Positions 50,214 through 60,944 of a stretch of DNA of 64,000 nucleotides are shown in pieces. Numbering within the stretch: position 1 is the stretch's first letter; each line of letters starts with the position of its first letter. The translations under genes were made by a program, and so were the position numbers. The notes under the pieces were generated by a model that saw only the letters and a program-made list of their open reading frames with translations, ran no database searches and was not told where the DNA came from. The stretch is from Raphanus sativus. Lineage: Eukaryota; Streptophyta; Magnoliopsida; Brassicales; Brassicaceae. The stretch is taken from NCBI RefSeq assembly GCF_000801105.2, contig NC_079515.1:1302001-1366000 (forward strand). Reading direction: 5' to 3'.

Positions 50214-50727
50214 TCAGGCATCCATGAGTTGGTTAATGAGAGGGAGGATCTTGGCCTTGGTTAAGGGTTTTGCCAAGCAATGATTAAGTCCAGCTTCCAT
50301 GAAAGCCCTACGCTCCTCTTCATTGTCAGCCAGCGACGTCACCCCAACAATCATTGACTTCACTTCCATTTCTCTTAGCTTCTTAGTTGTCTAGACAAAA
50401 TCAACAAAATAACATTAAAAGGTAAAAAGTATTTTCACGAGGAGGTTAAATAATCTGTTTATTTTCTTCATAAATTGAGATTATTAATTGTACCGAAACT
50501 CCATCCCTCTCGGGCATTTCTTTATCCATTAGGATAAGGTCAAAAGATGAGCCGCCGTCACGGTGGATGATTACTGCCTCCTCACCGTTATTCGCTGTCT
50601 GCGAAGTACCCCCAATCGCTTTGATGATCTTCTCATGAATTTGCAGGTTTAGTGGATCATCATCGACGATCAACACGTTTATTTTCTTCTTTGTTTTCTC
50701 GATATCTACCATGGATTTTGTTGCCAT
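50214..50727 (-). CDS. ARR22: Type-C response regulator, ARR22-like
   Basis: Two coding exons, 50727-50494 and 50390-50214 (donor CG|GTACAA, acceptor CTAG, phase 0), giving 136 residues. I start at MATKSM, matching the ARR22 N-terminus, rather than the in-frame ATG 11 codons upstream. The protein is a lone receiver domain: INVLIVDDDPLN with the acidic pocket, SFDLILMDKEMPERDGVS with the phospho-accepting Asp, the VGVTSLADNEEER switch region with its conserved Thr, and HCLAKPLTKAKI with the active-site Lys. There is no DNA-binding domain, so it can only receive or drain phosphate from His-phosphotransfer proteins. In Arabidopsis the type-C members ARR22/ARR24 act in reproductive tissue. Complete and without lesions. 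A decayed tandem relative lies 3.6 kb away on the same strand (45624-46611). Confidence 0.9.
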
Positions 50728-50813
50728 CTTCGATTTTGTCTTCGAACAATCTTCACACAAAAGAAGCTAATTAAAAAATTAAACATGCAGTATGGAAATT
50801 AACTACAAAAAAG

Positions 50814-50842
50814 AAAATTGTAACTAAAAAAAAATTGTAACT
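50814..50842 (+). repeat. Micro-insertion consisting of A5 only
   Basis: AAAATTGTAACT twice (50814-50825, 50831-50842) separated by five A residues. Could equally be a slippage-type duplication. Confidence 0.45.
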
Positions 50843-50852
50843 ATCTTCTTGC

Positions 50853-50965
50853 ATGCATGGTTCCGTGTTCAGTTACAAAAAAAAAAAATGCATGGTTCCG
50901 TGTTTCTTTTTGCTAAAATTCATGGTTCCGTGTTTTTTTTTTTGCTGAAATGCATGATTACGTGT
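50853..50965. repeat. Series of four target-like copies separated by three short inserts
   Basis: ATGCATGGTTCCGTGT at 50853 and 50888, ATTCATGGTTCCGTGT at 50918 and ATGCATGATTACGTGT at 50950. The inserts are TCAGTTAC plus A11 (plus orientation), then two related minus-orientation inserts, TTTAGC plus A5 and TTCAGC plus A10. Confidence 0.85.
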
Positions 50966-50985
50966 TTGTATATAATTTTCTGTAT

Positions 50986-51059
50986 ATATGCATACGCTTT
51001 TCTTTTTTTGAGAAAAATATGCATACGTATATTTTTTTTTTGAAAAAAATATGCATACG
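50986..51059 (-). repeat. Series of three target-like copies separated by two short inserts
   Basis: ATATGCATACG at 50986, 51017 and 51049. On the minus strand the inserts read TTTTCTC plus A7... and TTTTTTC plus A10.... It lies directly beside the 50853 series. Confidence 0.82.
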
Positions 51060-52166
51060 TATTACATATGTAACCTAAAAAAGATTAGAAGTGGCTTACG
51101 ATTTGGATTCTAAAGAAGATTGCGAATATGTGTTCTAAGAACTTAGACATTGATCGAAATTTATAGTTGAAAAAAGTGCAAAAGCATATTGTCATGTCAC
51201 TAAGAAAAGCATCTTTTTACATGAATTTTGCTGGAATGTAATCTGCATTTTTGCAACTGAGTTGTTTGAACAAATTAATATTGAGAACAATAAAATTAAA
51301 ATGCGGAACAAATATTAAGAATACATAAGAAAACAAACGTGAAAATATCTTTAATTAATTTATCTAGATCATAACCAGATTTTATGTGTTTTTGTACGTA
51401 TTAATTTTTTCTTGTTGTTCATAAAGAAACTAAAATAAGAATTTTATTTGAAATTTTCGGCATAAGAACTGTAATAAAGATTATATACTTTCATTATTTT
51501 GTTTGTTGGGTTAAAGGTCTTGCTGAACGGTGAGCAAGATCTTTATCAAATCTTCCAAGATATAAAAGTAAAGATTCTCATGTAGCATTGAAGGTGTGCT
51601 TAAGCAGATTAAGTATAGAACTTAATGTGTCAACATCAGTGTTCATGAGCTGAGTTCGTAATGGCTTCTTAGGAGTAATATTTTTCTATTAATTTCTTAT
51701 GAAATTTTTATACGCACAATCGTGGAAAATAAAAATAAAAATAGAGGAATTAATTTATAATTAGAATTGTCTTGTACAATCGTGGAAGATGAAAAATGTA
51801 AATCATACTTGAAGATATTTTAAAAACTTATGCATCCTGTTATTAGCTGTCCATTATAACATTGATGCGTTTGTTGTAAAACAAGTCTACCCTTTTTGCT
51901 TTTTTGTGAATGCTTACATTTCTTTTTGACTGAGCGGTAAATTTTGTTTTAAATTGATGCTTACATATTTAGAAGGTACTTTTAGTCTTTTACCCAAAAA
52001 ATAAAAGTTCGAAAAAAATCGATGAGATATGGTGCAAAACTGGACTTCTACTCACTTTATACACGAAATCAACGAAGCCAATACTTTCTTCTAAATAAAA
52101 ATATGGGCAATTCTTTTTGGAATTTTCGTATATTGTGACGATGGTCAATATGTATAACACTATAGC
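51060..52166. other. AT-rich spacer
   Basis: No gene recognised. A motif TTTTACCC plus A6 at 51992-52005 resembles micro-insertion ends but has no clear flanking repeat. Confidence 0.5.
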
Positions 52167-52361
52167 ATGATTAACCCCATCTCTTAATCGAGATTTTTAC
52201 TTCAGACATTTTTTTTTTATATTTTCGATTAGGAGATGACTTTTATATCTCTTATTTAAAAGATGGTTCTTAATTTTTTTTAGTTGAAAAAATTAAGAAC
52301 CGTTTTTTAACCGAACCTAAGAACCCCAATTAAAAGACCGTGGTTAATTTTGGTTAATCAT
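52167..52361. mobile_element. MITE-like inverted-repeat element
   Basis: ATGATTAACC at the left and GGTTAATCAT at the right form terminal inverted repeats. An internal near-perfect hairpin (GGTTCTTAATTTTTT against AAAAAATTAAGAACC) lies at about 52265-52304. No coding capacity. The target duplication is not clear. Confidence 0.5.
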
Positions 52362-52435
52362 GGTCTTAATAAATTCAACGTCAAGCCCTGTTATTATGGC
52401 TCTTATACACTGACTTGACCCCATTGGTTATTTCT

Positions 52436-52483
52436 GGTTTAGCGTTCTTTTTTTTTCTTTGAACGACCTCCGGTTTAGCGTTC
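52436..52483 (-). repeat. Micro-insertion with perfect 12-bp direct repeats
   Basis: GGTTTAGCGTTC at 52436-52447 and 52472-52483 flank a 24-nt insert reading GGAGGTCGTTC plus an A-rich tail on the minus strand. Confidence 0.85.
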
Positions 52484-52514
52484 AAGCATAGATTATACAG
52501 GAAAAAACAAAATT

Positions 52515-52566
52515 ATCTTACACAAATATGTTTTGACCCAAAAAATAAAAATCTTACAAAAATATG
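52515..52566 (+). repeat. Micro-insertion with 16-bp direct repeats (15/16)
   Basis: ATCTTACACAAATATG / ATCTTACAAAAATATG flank TTTTGACCC plus A6 and an A-rich remainder. Confidence 0.78.
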
Positions 52567-53010
52567 CTTTCATTACTTCCATCTCGACCAAAACCCGATC
52601 GAAGCAATGATTATATCATATAATTTGTTTGTATGTGTCAACTCTAAACCATGTTGCGCCTTGAATACAATCGAACCATTGTGATATATACATTGTAATA
52701 GAGATTACGATTGACATATGTCAGTGAATTTTATTATCTGTTGTGGCAACAATAGCTCCAAGATCCGACCAAGTTCCATTAGGCGTACAATTGTTTATAG
52801 CTTACAGTTATCAACTATTGGCTTTTTTCCTTCAACGCTTGTAATATTCTTTGCATTCATTTTCTTATTATTGTTTTTTTCCTACCAATGATCTGTGGAA
52901 GAGAAATATGCTAATGAAGAATGTGAAGTCTTTTTTTTGTTATATTATTTTCTCCAGTGTTTGACAATTTATTTATTATTGAAGTAGGATATAAGTCAAA
53001 TAAGTTTGGC

Positions 53011-53054
53011 AAGTGTTGCATTCTATTTTACCAAAAAAAAGTGTTGCATTCTAT
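53011..53054 (+). repeat. Micro-insertion with perfect 16-bp direct repeats
   Basis: AAGTGTTGCATTCTAT at 53011-53026 and 53039-53054 flank TTTACC plus A6. Confidence 0.88.
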
Positions 53055-53057
53055 ATA

Positions 53058-53282
53058 CTCTCTCCGTTTTTTAATATATAATGTTTTGGTCGAATGTACA
53101 AAAATTAAAAAATTTATATTTTTTAAAATAATATTTTTAAAGATATAATTTAAAAATTATTCAACCAATTATTAAAAGACTATAAAATTTTATTGGTTGA
53201 ACATCCAATAGAGTTAAAGTTAACCTTAAAACATCTTAAACAACATAAATCTTCTAAAACAAACATCATAAAACTGAGGGAG
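53058..53282. mobile_element. Degenerate Stowaway-like MITE
   Basis: Ends CTCTCTCCGTTTTT... and ...AAACTGAGGGAG resemble the Stowaway inverted repeat CTCCCTCCGTTTC. Length about 225 bp. A TA target duplication is only partly kept. It lies directly beside the micro-insertion at 53011. Confidence 0.6.
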
Positions 53283-54414
53283 CATTTTATAAGATAATAA
53301 AGTGTGTGTATTGGTTCTATAATGATTTAAAACAATGTGGCATATGTTAAAATTCTAAAGTATTCTCAAAGAAAATTTACCAGAATGTGATGAATTTTTA
53401 AATGAGTATAATAATATATGGATCTGAACTAAATAAAAGTAAGAATTTCAGAATTGTTAAAGTAAAGCTATTTACAAAAATCACGGTAAAAAATTTTACC
53501 ATTACAATTTGGATAAATGCACCTTAGCACGATAATTCTAATCCTAGCTATTCATAAGATATCCCAAATTACTCATTAGAAGTATATAAGATGGCAGCCT
53601 CAGTTACAAAAATGGAGACTCACTAGATAAACAAAATTCTACCTATTTGTAGAAATAACAATCGATAACCAGAGGCCCATTGGGCCCACTACGAACAAGG
53701 CCTATATAACAGATTTACTTGCTTTTTTTTTTTTTTTTTTTGTGCAACAGCAGATTTACTTGCATACAAGTTTGTTATTGTTATGAAAGAGAAATGTAAA
53801 TTCTAAAATTTGGCATCTGAGATAATTGATAAGGGTGGTCCATCAGAATTCAAATAAATGTCAATAGTGAAAGAAGATAAAAATATAATTTATAATATAT
53901 AATGGACAAAAAAATTTCACCCACTTCACCAACTAGAAATCAATTCCTTTATTATTATCCACATTTCAGTGTCTGCAAAATGCCTCAATAAACTCCTTTA
54001 GTACTCTTCCCCTCCTTCACGTATTAATGATTCATTACCACAGTAATATATGGCGACAAGAATTTTGCCGAAAATTACACAGACACATATCATCAATCGT
54101 AGCATGCATGCATACAAGTATACATTAATAGTTCATGGATTTATAACTCGGCGCATCTCGTAGTTGAATCAATAATCTCGAGTAAAACAGAAAACCATAT
54201 AACAATGACTCCAAATATTACATGATAGTTGGCACACATACATGAAAAAAATGACTAAACTAAGCTAATCATCAAGGTACAACAAGCAGAAACATCAAAC
54301 CACATCACCAACACGAAAAGTTTTTTAATTATGCTGATCAAAGTTATTAATCAACAATGCACACTACAAAAGGAGGCAATGCCTTGACATTTAACTGAAA
54401 TAAATTCACTTAGA
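53283..54414. other. Spacer downstream of LTL1
   Basis: AT-rich, no gene seen. GGCCCATTGGGCCC (53673-53686) is a palindromic site-II-like motif in isolation. Confidence 0.5.
53710..53763 (-). repeat. Micro-insertion with perfect 13-bp direct repeats
   Basis: CAGATTTACTTGC at 53710-53722 and 53751-53763 flank a 28-nt insert reading CTGTTGCAC plus A19 on the minus strand. Confidence 0.88.
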
Positions 54415-57400
54415 TTAGATTCTAGAAGAATCCAAGAGCATGACGGTACTGAGGTTCATAGGGTGCATATACTTGGAGGAACCAGTGAGGATCTGATTAA
54501 CAATGATCCTATTAGCTTTCTCTGTCGGATGAAACGCATCCCAAAACGCATATAAATCTCTGTTTGGACATAAGTTCGAGATTGGTGTGCATAGTCCTAT
54601 GCCATTGTACGGTCCTTGTCCACAACATGCCACCTTTGATGTCACAAACCCTACACACGTATATTCATGGGTATAACGATTCAGATCAAAGGGTATTTAT
54701 TAGTTTATGTGTTTATGTAGAGTACTTATTTGTTGTATAGGATAAATGCTTTCAACTACCACCAACATTTTTGTATCTATGGTTTTATAATACTTCAGGG
54801 TTAGATTGTAGGGGAAATCACTTTTCAAATAGAACTATTTAAAGACCAGACAGTTACTGTTATTAAAGATTCTAATAAAATGACTCTGTTATGGATACAA
54901 ACCGACATATGCGTATTGAATACTTCGATCTATATTGTATCTTTTTATTTGAAAGTGTGAAGTGAAATCAATTTTTTGCATAAATGTAACAACATGTATG
55001 GAAAAGATGGTCCTACAATAGTTGTCACTGGTCATGCTCATTAATTTATTTTCACGTACCATTCAATCAGACATAACTATCACTGCTACCCCAAAAGTAC
55101 TCCCTAATTATGTGCTTATATCATTAAATCTTTGACAAGCTTAGTCAACCACACTAGTCACATCTTTGATTGAGTTGTTACCTTTTTCATAAATTCGAAA
55201 CTCAACAACTAAAACCTTTTGAAATAGTATAATATCTACTAGTATTATTAATCGTTTAGCTATTACTCCCTCCGTTTCAAATTATATGTCGTTCTAGAGG
55301 AAATTTTTTGTTTCAAAATAAGTGTCGTTTTCGGTTTTCAATGCAAAATTTATTGACAATATTCTCTTTTCTATTTTTTTATTGGTTGATACATGGTTAG
55401 GTGTATTGGTAATAGTGTTTTTATTTTGGAAATATGTAAAATTAAATGTTTTCTTAATCTGTGTGCATAAGGTTAGAACGACATATAATATGAAACGGAG
55501 AGAGTATTAACTACTACTAAAAAGTTAATGAGAAATGAGTTATAATTACCGAATTGCTCTGGATTAGTTAGATAATCCATGTTCATTTGATAGGCATTGG
55601 CTGCTACAAAAACGTCCTGACCGATCTCAGCGTTGACTGATGCGATCAAATTAACTAATTGCGGATTGAACAAAGCGGCTGCTGTTTGTAGAGCACCATA
55701 GCATTCGCCATTTCGACTATGCTGAGCCAGTTCCGCAGGTGCACATCCCATCGCACCAGTTCCGGTTACTAGAACCCGTCTTGCACCCAACTCATAGAGT
55801 TTCTTTATCAATAAAGACAAAAGCAGAAAGAAAATTATAATCATGTACTATGAAAAGAGTAGATTTTTATCACCCACACACACACATATATTTTAAATAA
55901 CAGAAATTAAATCTTCCTCTTCGTTTTGAAAAGAAGTTTTCATTAATGATATTTACCATTTAGCAAAAAAATGTCCCCTATTTTCAAGAGAATAGTGTCA
56001 TTAATTACATGGTGATATAGTGAAATAAATTATTGAGGGGTCACTTATTAAAGGCTATGTTCTGTACTGAGACAACAATTCAATAAGCTAATTTTTAATG
56101 CAAGAATCAAGATTCCAAGATCTTAGACCATCTTTATTAATGTTCCTTAGTAAAGCCCTTATGAGAGAAAATGTGGGAATTGAGGAGGAAAGAGAAGGGA
56201 AAAACCCTTATTTAAAAGCTGGCCCTTACTTTCTACTGAACAAAAAAAAAAACAAAAAAACAAAAAATCCTTAGTTAAGGAACAAAGTCCAGTCCCTCTA
56301 ATAACGATGCCCTAACGTGTAAGTCACCAGTTTATTACTATATGACAGCACGTACGTCACACTTAGACAATTCAGTATTATCACGTGAAAATAAAGTGGA
56401 GAAGAGCTGATCAAGTTTATGCCATGTTTTAGTTGTCCTTACCCTAAGGATCTTTCCGTATTCGGAAATGAGATAAACAACGTAGTTCGGTAACGTGAAC
56501 TGGCGAGAGCGGGCAGAGAAAGGAATGAGATAATAGTTGTTAACGAAATCGTTTCCACCGAGTGTGATTAAGACAAGAGCTTGGTTAACTAGCTGTTGTG
56601 TAGCTTCTGGTCCGATCAATGCGCTCACTCGTTGCTGGTACTGTTGGAAGTATTCGAACTGCTTAGATATTCTAATTATGTTTACCTGCCAAACAAGAAA
56701 AACATAATCTGAGAACAAGTTTAACGATATCAAATTGACAAGAGTTCTGGACATAATAAGATGAAACTTCTCCAATTTTTGTCAGAGTAAATATACATAA
56801 ACTTATGGCCTATGACTCTTAAATTACGAAACCAAATTTTTTTTTTGAAACCAAATTTTTTATTATAGTATTATTTACTAAAATTGTCTAGAGTCAACAA
56901 AATATCGGGACCGGTCCTGCCTGAACCGAACATACTAATTAAAAAAATATTTATGGTTAGAGATCAAAATGACCATAGCATTTCCTAGAGTTTTTGAATT
57001 TAATTTAAGAATTCTCGAAGTTGCTTACAAATTGAATTCCAGTGTCGTTGAGGATTCCAATTCCGGCGGAGGCGAAGTTAGCACCTACGAGAAGATTTTC
57101 TCCGGTGAGCTGCGGGCTAAGGTACGGCAGAGTCGACGGCATGCCTATAGCCTCACCTAGTAGAGATACACATTAAACCATGGTTAAAGATATATAACAG
57201 TTATCTTTTTCTTTTTTTCTTTTGAAACACTTATAAAAGTTATCTTATAATCTTTTTTGAACATTATTATCTAATAATCATTCTCGAACTAAATATGCTT
57301 ACTGATAATGTCGGGGATGTTGAGGCCATTTGAGAAACGTCCGGTGGGTCGACGGGTCGGGTAATCGATACCATATGGGTAGTTGTCGGCACGAGCAGTG

Positions 57401-57543
57401 GTGACTAAGTAATCGTTGTTTCCATTGTCGACGAGAGAGTCACCAAATACGTAGAAAGCCCTAGATTTGACTTGTGGTGCAAGAAAAGTAACAACGATGA
57501 AGAGTGAAATTAGAAACCCTAATGGAGAATAATTAGTTTCCAT
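54415..57543 (-). CDS. LTL1: GDSL-motif esterase/lipase, LTL1-like
   Basis: Five coding exons: 57543-57303, 57156-57029, 56685-56443, 55802-55550 and 54650-54415. All phases agree, and the total of 366 residues equals the length I recall for Arabidopsis LTL1. A hydrophobic signal peptide ([22 protein letters not shown]) precedes the block I motif [17 protein letters not shown] ([14 protein letters not shown]) with the nucleophilic Ser. Block II is [10 protein letters not shown] with the oxyanion Gly. Block III is [13 protein letters not shown] with the oxyanion Asn. Block V is [12 protein letters not shown] with catalytic Asp and His. It is a secreted SGNH hydrolase acting on acyl esters; the Arabidopsis gene has been linked to salt tolerance. 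Introns 1-4 carry a micro-insertion (57199), a T-run duplication (56828), a Harbinger-type MITE (56126) and a Stowaway (55266), but the exons are intact. Confidence 0.94.
55266..55504. mobile_element. Stowaway MITE in LTL1 intron 4
   Basis: Inverted repeats CTCCCTCCGTTTC... and ...GAAACGGAGAGAG with TA on both sides (55264-55265, 55505-55506). Length 239 bp. Nearly identical, in opposite orientation, to 58129-58365. Confidence 0.93.
56126..56312. mobile_element. Harbinger-type MITE in LTL1 intron 3
   Basis: Ends GACCATCTTTATTAATG and ATAACGATGCCC with TTA/TAA outside, and internal poly-A/T plus CCTTAGTTAAGG-type sequence. Related by structure to the element at 45772-45959 but more diverged. 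Confidence 0.6.
56828..56861 (-). repeat. T-run flanked by direct repeats in LTL1 intron 2
   Basis: GAAACCAAATTTT occurs at 56828 and 56847, separated by extra T residues; a possible poly(A)-only insertion or a slippage duplication. Confidence 0.4.
57199..57246 (-). repeat. Micro-insertion with 9-bp direct repeats in LTL1 intron 1
   Basis: AGTTATCTT at 57199-57207 and 57238-57246 flank a 30-nt insert reading ...GTGTTTC plus an A-rich tail on the minus strand. Confidence 0.65.
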
Positions 57544-57681
57544 AGTTGTGGGAAGAGATGCGGTTTGGATACCGAATGGGGAGAAAGAATTTTAAGTTGG
57601 TGAATAATATGATAGCATATGGAGTGTGTTATATATAGACACACTGACAATGTATATGTAGATTCAATCGGTAACGTATAC

Positions 57682-57715
<34 letters not shown>

Positions 57716-58128
57716 TTTAATTTGTTTTTCTTTTGGTTGTGAGTTTTAAGACGAGACAGACATTAATAGAGGCTGCCAACTGATGCACTATGATCTTGTT
57801 TGTTGTTTGGATATAATAAATGTTGAAATGGAATCATTTTTAAACCCTTCAAATTTGATTGAATGTTTATACTGAATCACATGTATTGTCTACAACCAAT
57901 GAGTAAATTTTGAAATGACTTAGTATCTGCATCTAATGAACAACGGTAAAGTTGTGGATTTCCACAACATTTATGTGAGAAACTACCATGTTACGAATTA
58001 TGGAATTCTTTTAAATTTTTCTGTTGTTCATGGTCTCCAATTCCCATGTTGTGTGGTGTGGTGTGTTTACCCTAATCTCAACTCAGGGTGTTATGACTGG
58101 ACCGGACTCCAATGAAACTTAACTGGTA
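57544..58128 (-). promoter_or_regulatory. LTL1 upstream region
   Basis: A TATA-like TATATATAAC (minus strand, about 57630-57639) lies about 90 bp from the ATG. A (TA)n(TG)n microsatellite at 57680-57715 lies further up. No other gene seen. Confidence 0.45.
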
Positions 58129-58365
58129 CTCCCTCCGTTTCATATTATATGTCGTTCTAACCTTATGCACACAGATTAAGAAACATTTAATTTTACATAT
58201 TTCCAAATAAAAACACTATTACCAATACACCTAACCATGTATCAACCAATAAAAAAATAGAAAAGAGAATATTGTCAATAAATTTTGCATTGAAAACCGA
58301 AAACGACACTTATTTTGAAACAAAAAATTTCCTCTAGAACGACATATAATTTGAAACGGAGGGAG
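58129..58365. mobile_element. Stowaway MITE upstream of LTL1
   Basis: Perfect-looking inverted repeats (CTCCCTCCGTTTC / GAAACGGAGGGAG) and TA target duplication (58127-58128, 58366-58367). Length 237 bp. By eye it differs from the inverted copy at 55266 by two single-base indels and about one substitution. Confidence 0.93.
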
Positions 58366-58650
58366 TATAAGCCAACCATGGGTCCATGTCCAACTACTCG
58401 GTTAGTTAAAATGTGATAAATATCAGTATCCTCTCGCTTTTTTCGTGTCATGGGTTATACATGATTCTTTAAAAATTTAAATTAATATTTAGAAAACTGA
58501 AAACTGCGCTCATGATGGCTGGATAACATCTAAAACACTACAGTGAGATAAACAGATCCTCATGTCAAACTCATTCCATCTATAATCTCAAAAATGGAAA
58601 GTTACTATTGGTAGATATTTGCAATTTAGATAACAAAAAGCTTTACAATG

Positions 58651-58705
58651 ACATGATGTGTTTTTTTTTTTTTTTTTTTTTGCTTTTGGTAAACAACATG
58701 ATGTG
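58651..58705 (-). repeat. Micro-insertion with perfect 10-bp direct repeats
   Basis: ACATGATGTG at 58651-58660 and 58696-58705 flank a 35-nt insert reading TGTTTACCAAAAGC plus A21 on the minus strand. Confidence 0.82.
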
Positions 58706-58748
58706 AATTTCTCCAACCAGATGCATCTTCTTCATTAATTAGTACTGT

Positions 58749-58751
<3 letters not shown>

Positions 58752-58787
<36 letters not shown>
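58752..58787. repeat. (TA)n microsatellite
   Basis: About 17 uninterrupted TA units. Confidence 0.95.
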
Positions 58788-58790
<3 letters not shown>

Positions 58791-59094
58791 TAAAGTATTC
58801 TCGAAAAAGTGTACACAAAGATTAAGCCATCAATGTGAATGGAATGGGTCGTGTTCGATCCCATGCTTACATAAATTGTGTATTTTCAAGTATAGTTATA
58901 GTTTGTGTGTTTACTTTTCTTGAAACGATGCTTACATGCTTGACAAGTCGACTAATATCATAAAACCATTTGATGTCTGCATTAAGTTAGTAAAAGAACG
59001 AATCTCACATTACACTACCTATGTTAATTAATCCATATATTTACACCTTGCGTTTGTCTCACGTTTGCTAGTGCAGAAAATGAAAGAATTGGGT

Positions 59095-59308
59095 TAAGAA
59101 ATAATTCATACATAATGAGAAAATTTACAGCTTCTGTAAATACATCATTCAAAAATAAAACGTTTGTTTTGTCTTGTTTTTTTTTTGTTAAAAAAATGTA
59201 TTTACAGAAGCTGTAAATTTTAAGAAATAATCCATACGTAATGAGAAAATTTACAGCTTCTGTAAATACATCATTCAAAAATAAAACGTTTGTTTTGTCT
59301 TGTTTTTT
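59095..59308. repeat. Tandem repeat with palindromic core
   Basis: Two copies with a 126-bp period (59095-59187 and 59221-59308) differing by two substitutions. Each contains TTTACAGCTTCTGTAAA, itself a 7-bp-stem palindrome. A third, inverted occurrence lies between them (59197-59219). Confidence 0.9.
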
Positions 59309-60944
59309 TATGTACTTCTCATAGTAAAAAAATAATAACTGGAGAGAGATGTATAAGGGGAATTAAAAGATCTACCAACTCGACCAGCTCACACATCTTA
59401 AATTAAGATGATGAATCTACCCTCTCCAACTGCATCATGTTGTATGATTTGATTTCTGAACTGAAAAGGTCATCTCAAACCAACCTTTTCCTGCTATTTA
59501 TTACTTCTTTATTTACCCTAAAGTTAAAAGAAATATTCAATGGATTCATTTGAAATACAGTAAAAGAAAATTAAATGATATCCCATATTTCAGATACTAA
59601 TTCTCTAAAAATAGAAAAATAAAGAAATAAAGCTAAAATACAATCCAGCCCACGGCAGTTTTTTTAGACAAGCCCATTAGTCGAATGGTAAACCCAACGT
59701 TCGTGATCGTGGACTCAGTGGTACCTTCTACGTGGACCTGATATTTCATGTTCTTGATTCTGCAAAGCACTGAGCTTATTTGAAAGAACTGCCTCATCAA
59801 CTTTCAAAAGTACCTAAAAGACACGACAATCCCGATGTACAAGCTTCCAAGTTAGTTATTAATATCGACATTTGTGTTATGTTTCTAGCTTGAATCTTAG
59901 CAAACACCAAGTCTCTCTGTAAAAACTACTTTAGAGATTAAAAGAGGCTACAAGTAACCGGAACAAAGGTGAATGATCAGAGACCAAACAAAAGCAGGAC
60001 ACTGTTATTAGGGTGTTCACGTGGAGATCTTGTTTTTCATCATGAATCTAACTTCCACTCTTTATCCAGATGTTCATACTGCTCTCGTCAGAAAGTAATT
60101 AAAAATTGCAAATACTAGCATGCAAAGGGTATGAATCTCTCAAAACATGTGAATATACGCATATAAAATATAGTAAGAAGTATACAAACTGAAGTACTAA
60201 TCCGCACATGCATGCAATGACATAATATAACAAAACAAACAGAGCCAGTTGTGGAAGCAGCCAAAGTAGAGGTGGGCTACACATATCATCAATGTCCCCA
60301 TTAATCACGTATCTTCTTCCACTGAAGAATGGGTCAAACTTTCTCGAAACTAAATAAATAAAACCATATAATAATGTTTCCAAAGATATGAATAACAGTC
60401 TTCATATAAGAATCATCTATGAACAACAGTGTTTCATACAAGAATCATTTATGACTTGTTGTAAAACAGAGATCTCATGCCTACACATGGTGACTACATT
60501 GTCCGGAGACTATCTAGACTCTTGAGTCTCAGCATAGAAGACTGGGTTACTCGTAAAAACGTGAAAAAACAAAGCATAAAAGGAGGCAAGGACAAAACAG
60601 AAGGGGGTCCATGTGGTTGGAGACTTGGTCTTCACTCTTCACTTTTGTAATATTAAATACTTCTAGAATGACTATCTTAAGAAACGAAGCTGAATGGATG
60701 TATCCATTGACTTTGTTTTGTATCCATTCTGGGTCAAAGTGCTTCTTTAAAGATTCCTCTTTGCTATTATCCCTTTCAGTAGAATGGGAAAAAAAAGAAG
60801 CCACTTTATTCATACCTGTTTATATATATACACATGCAGACCAACTACTCTGTCCTTCACCTTATTCCTATCTTCCTTTTATCTCTGTTCTGTTTAAATA
60901 GCACTCTGAAACATCGTCAGATTCACCTTATATCCTCTTCCAGA
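59309..60944. other. Spacer between LTL1 region and cupin gene
   Basis: Mostly unrecognised. One small open frame (60099-60383, minus) is listed separately. 60822-60835 TTTATATATATACA is the probable TATA element of the cupin gene. Confidence 0.5.
60099..60383 (-). CDS. Possible small membrane protein, unrecognised
   Basis: A 94-codon frame starting with ATG. The middle (DDMCSPPLLWLLPQLALFVL plus further Leu/Val/Tyr) would form one or two membrane-spanning helices. I recognise no family, and codon use is AT-rich like the spacer. It could be chance; only its length in an AT-rich area and the coherent hydrophobic segment speak for it. Confidence 0.2.
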   Translation of the reverse strand: METLLYGFIYLVSRKFDPFFSGRRYVINGDIDDMCSPPLLWLLPQLALFVLLYYVIACMCGLVLQFVYFLLYFICVYSHVLRDSYPLHASICNF

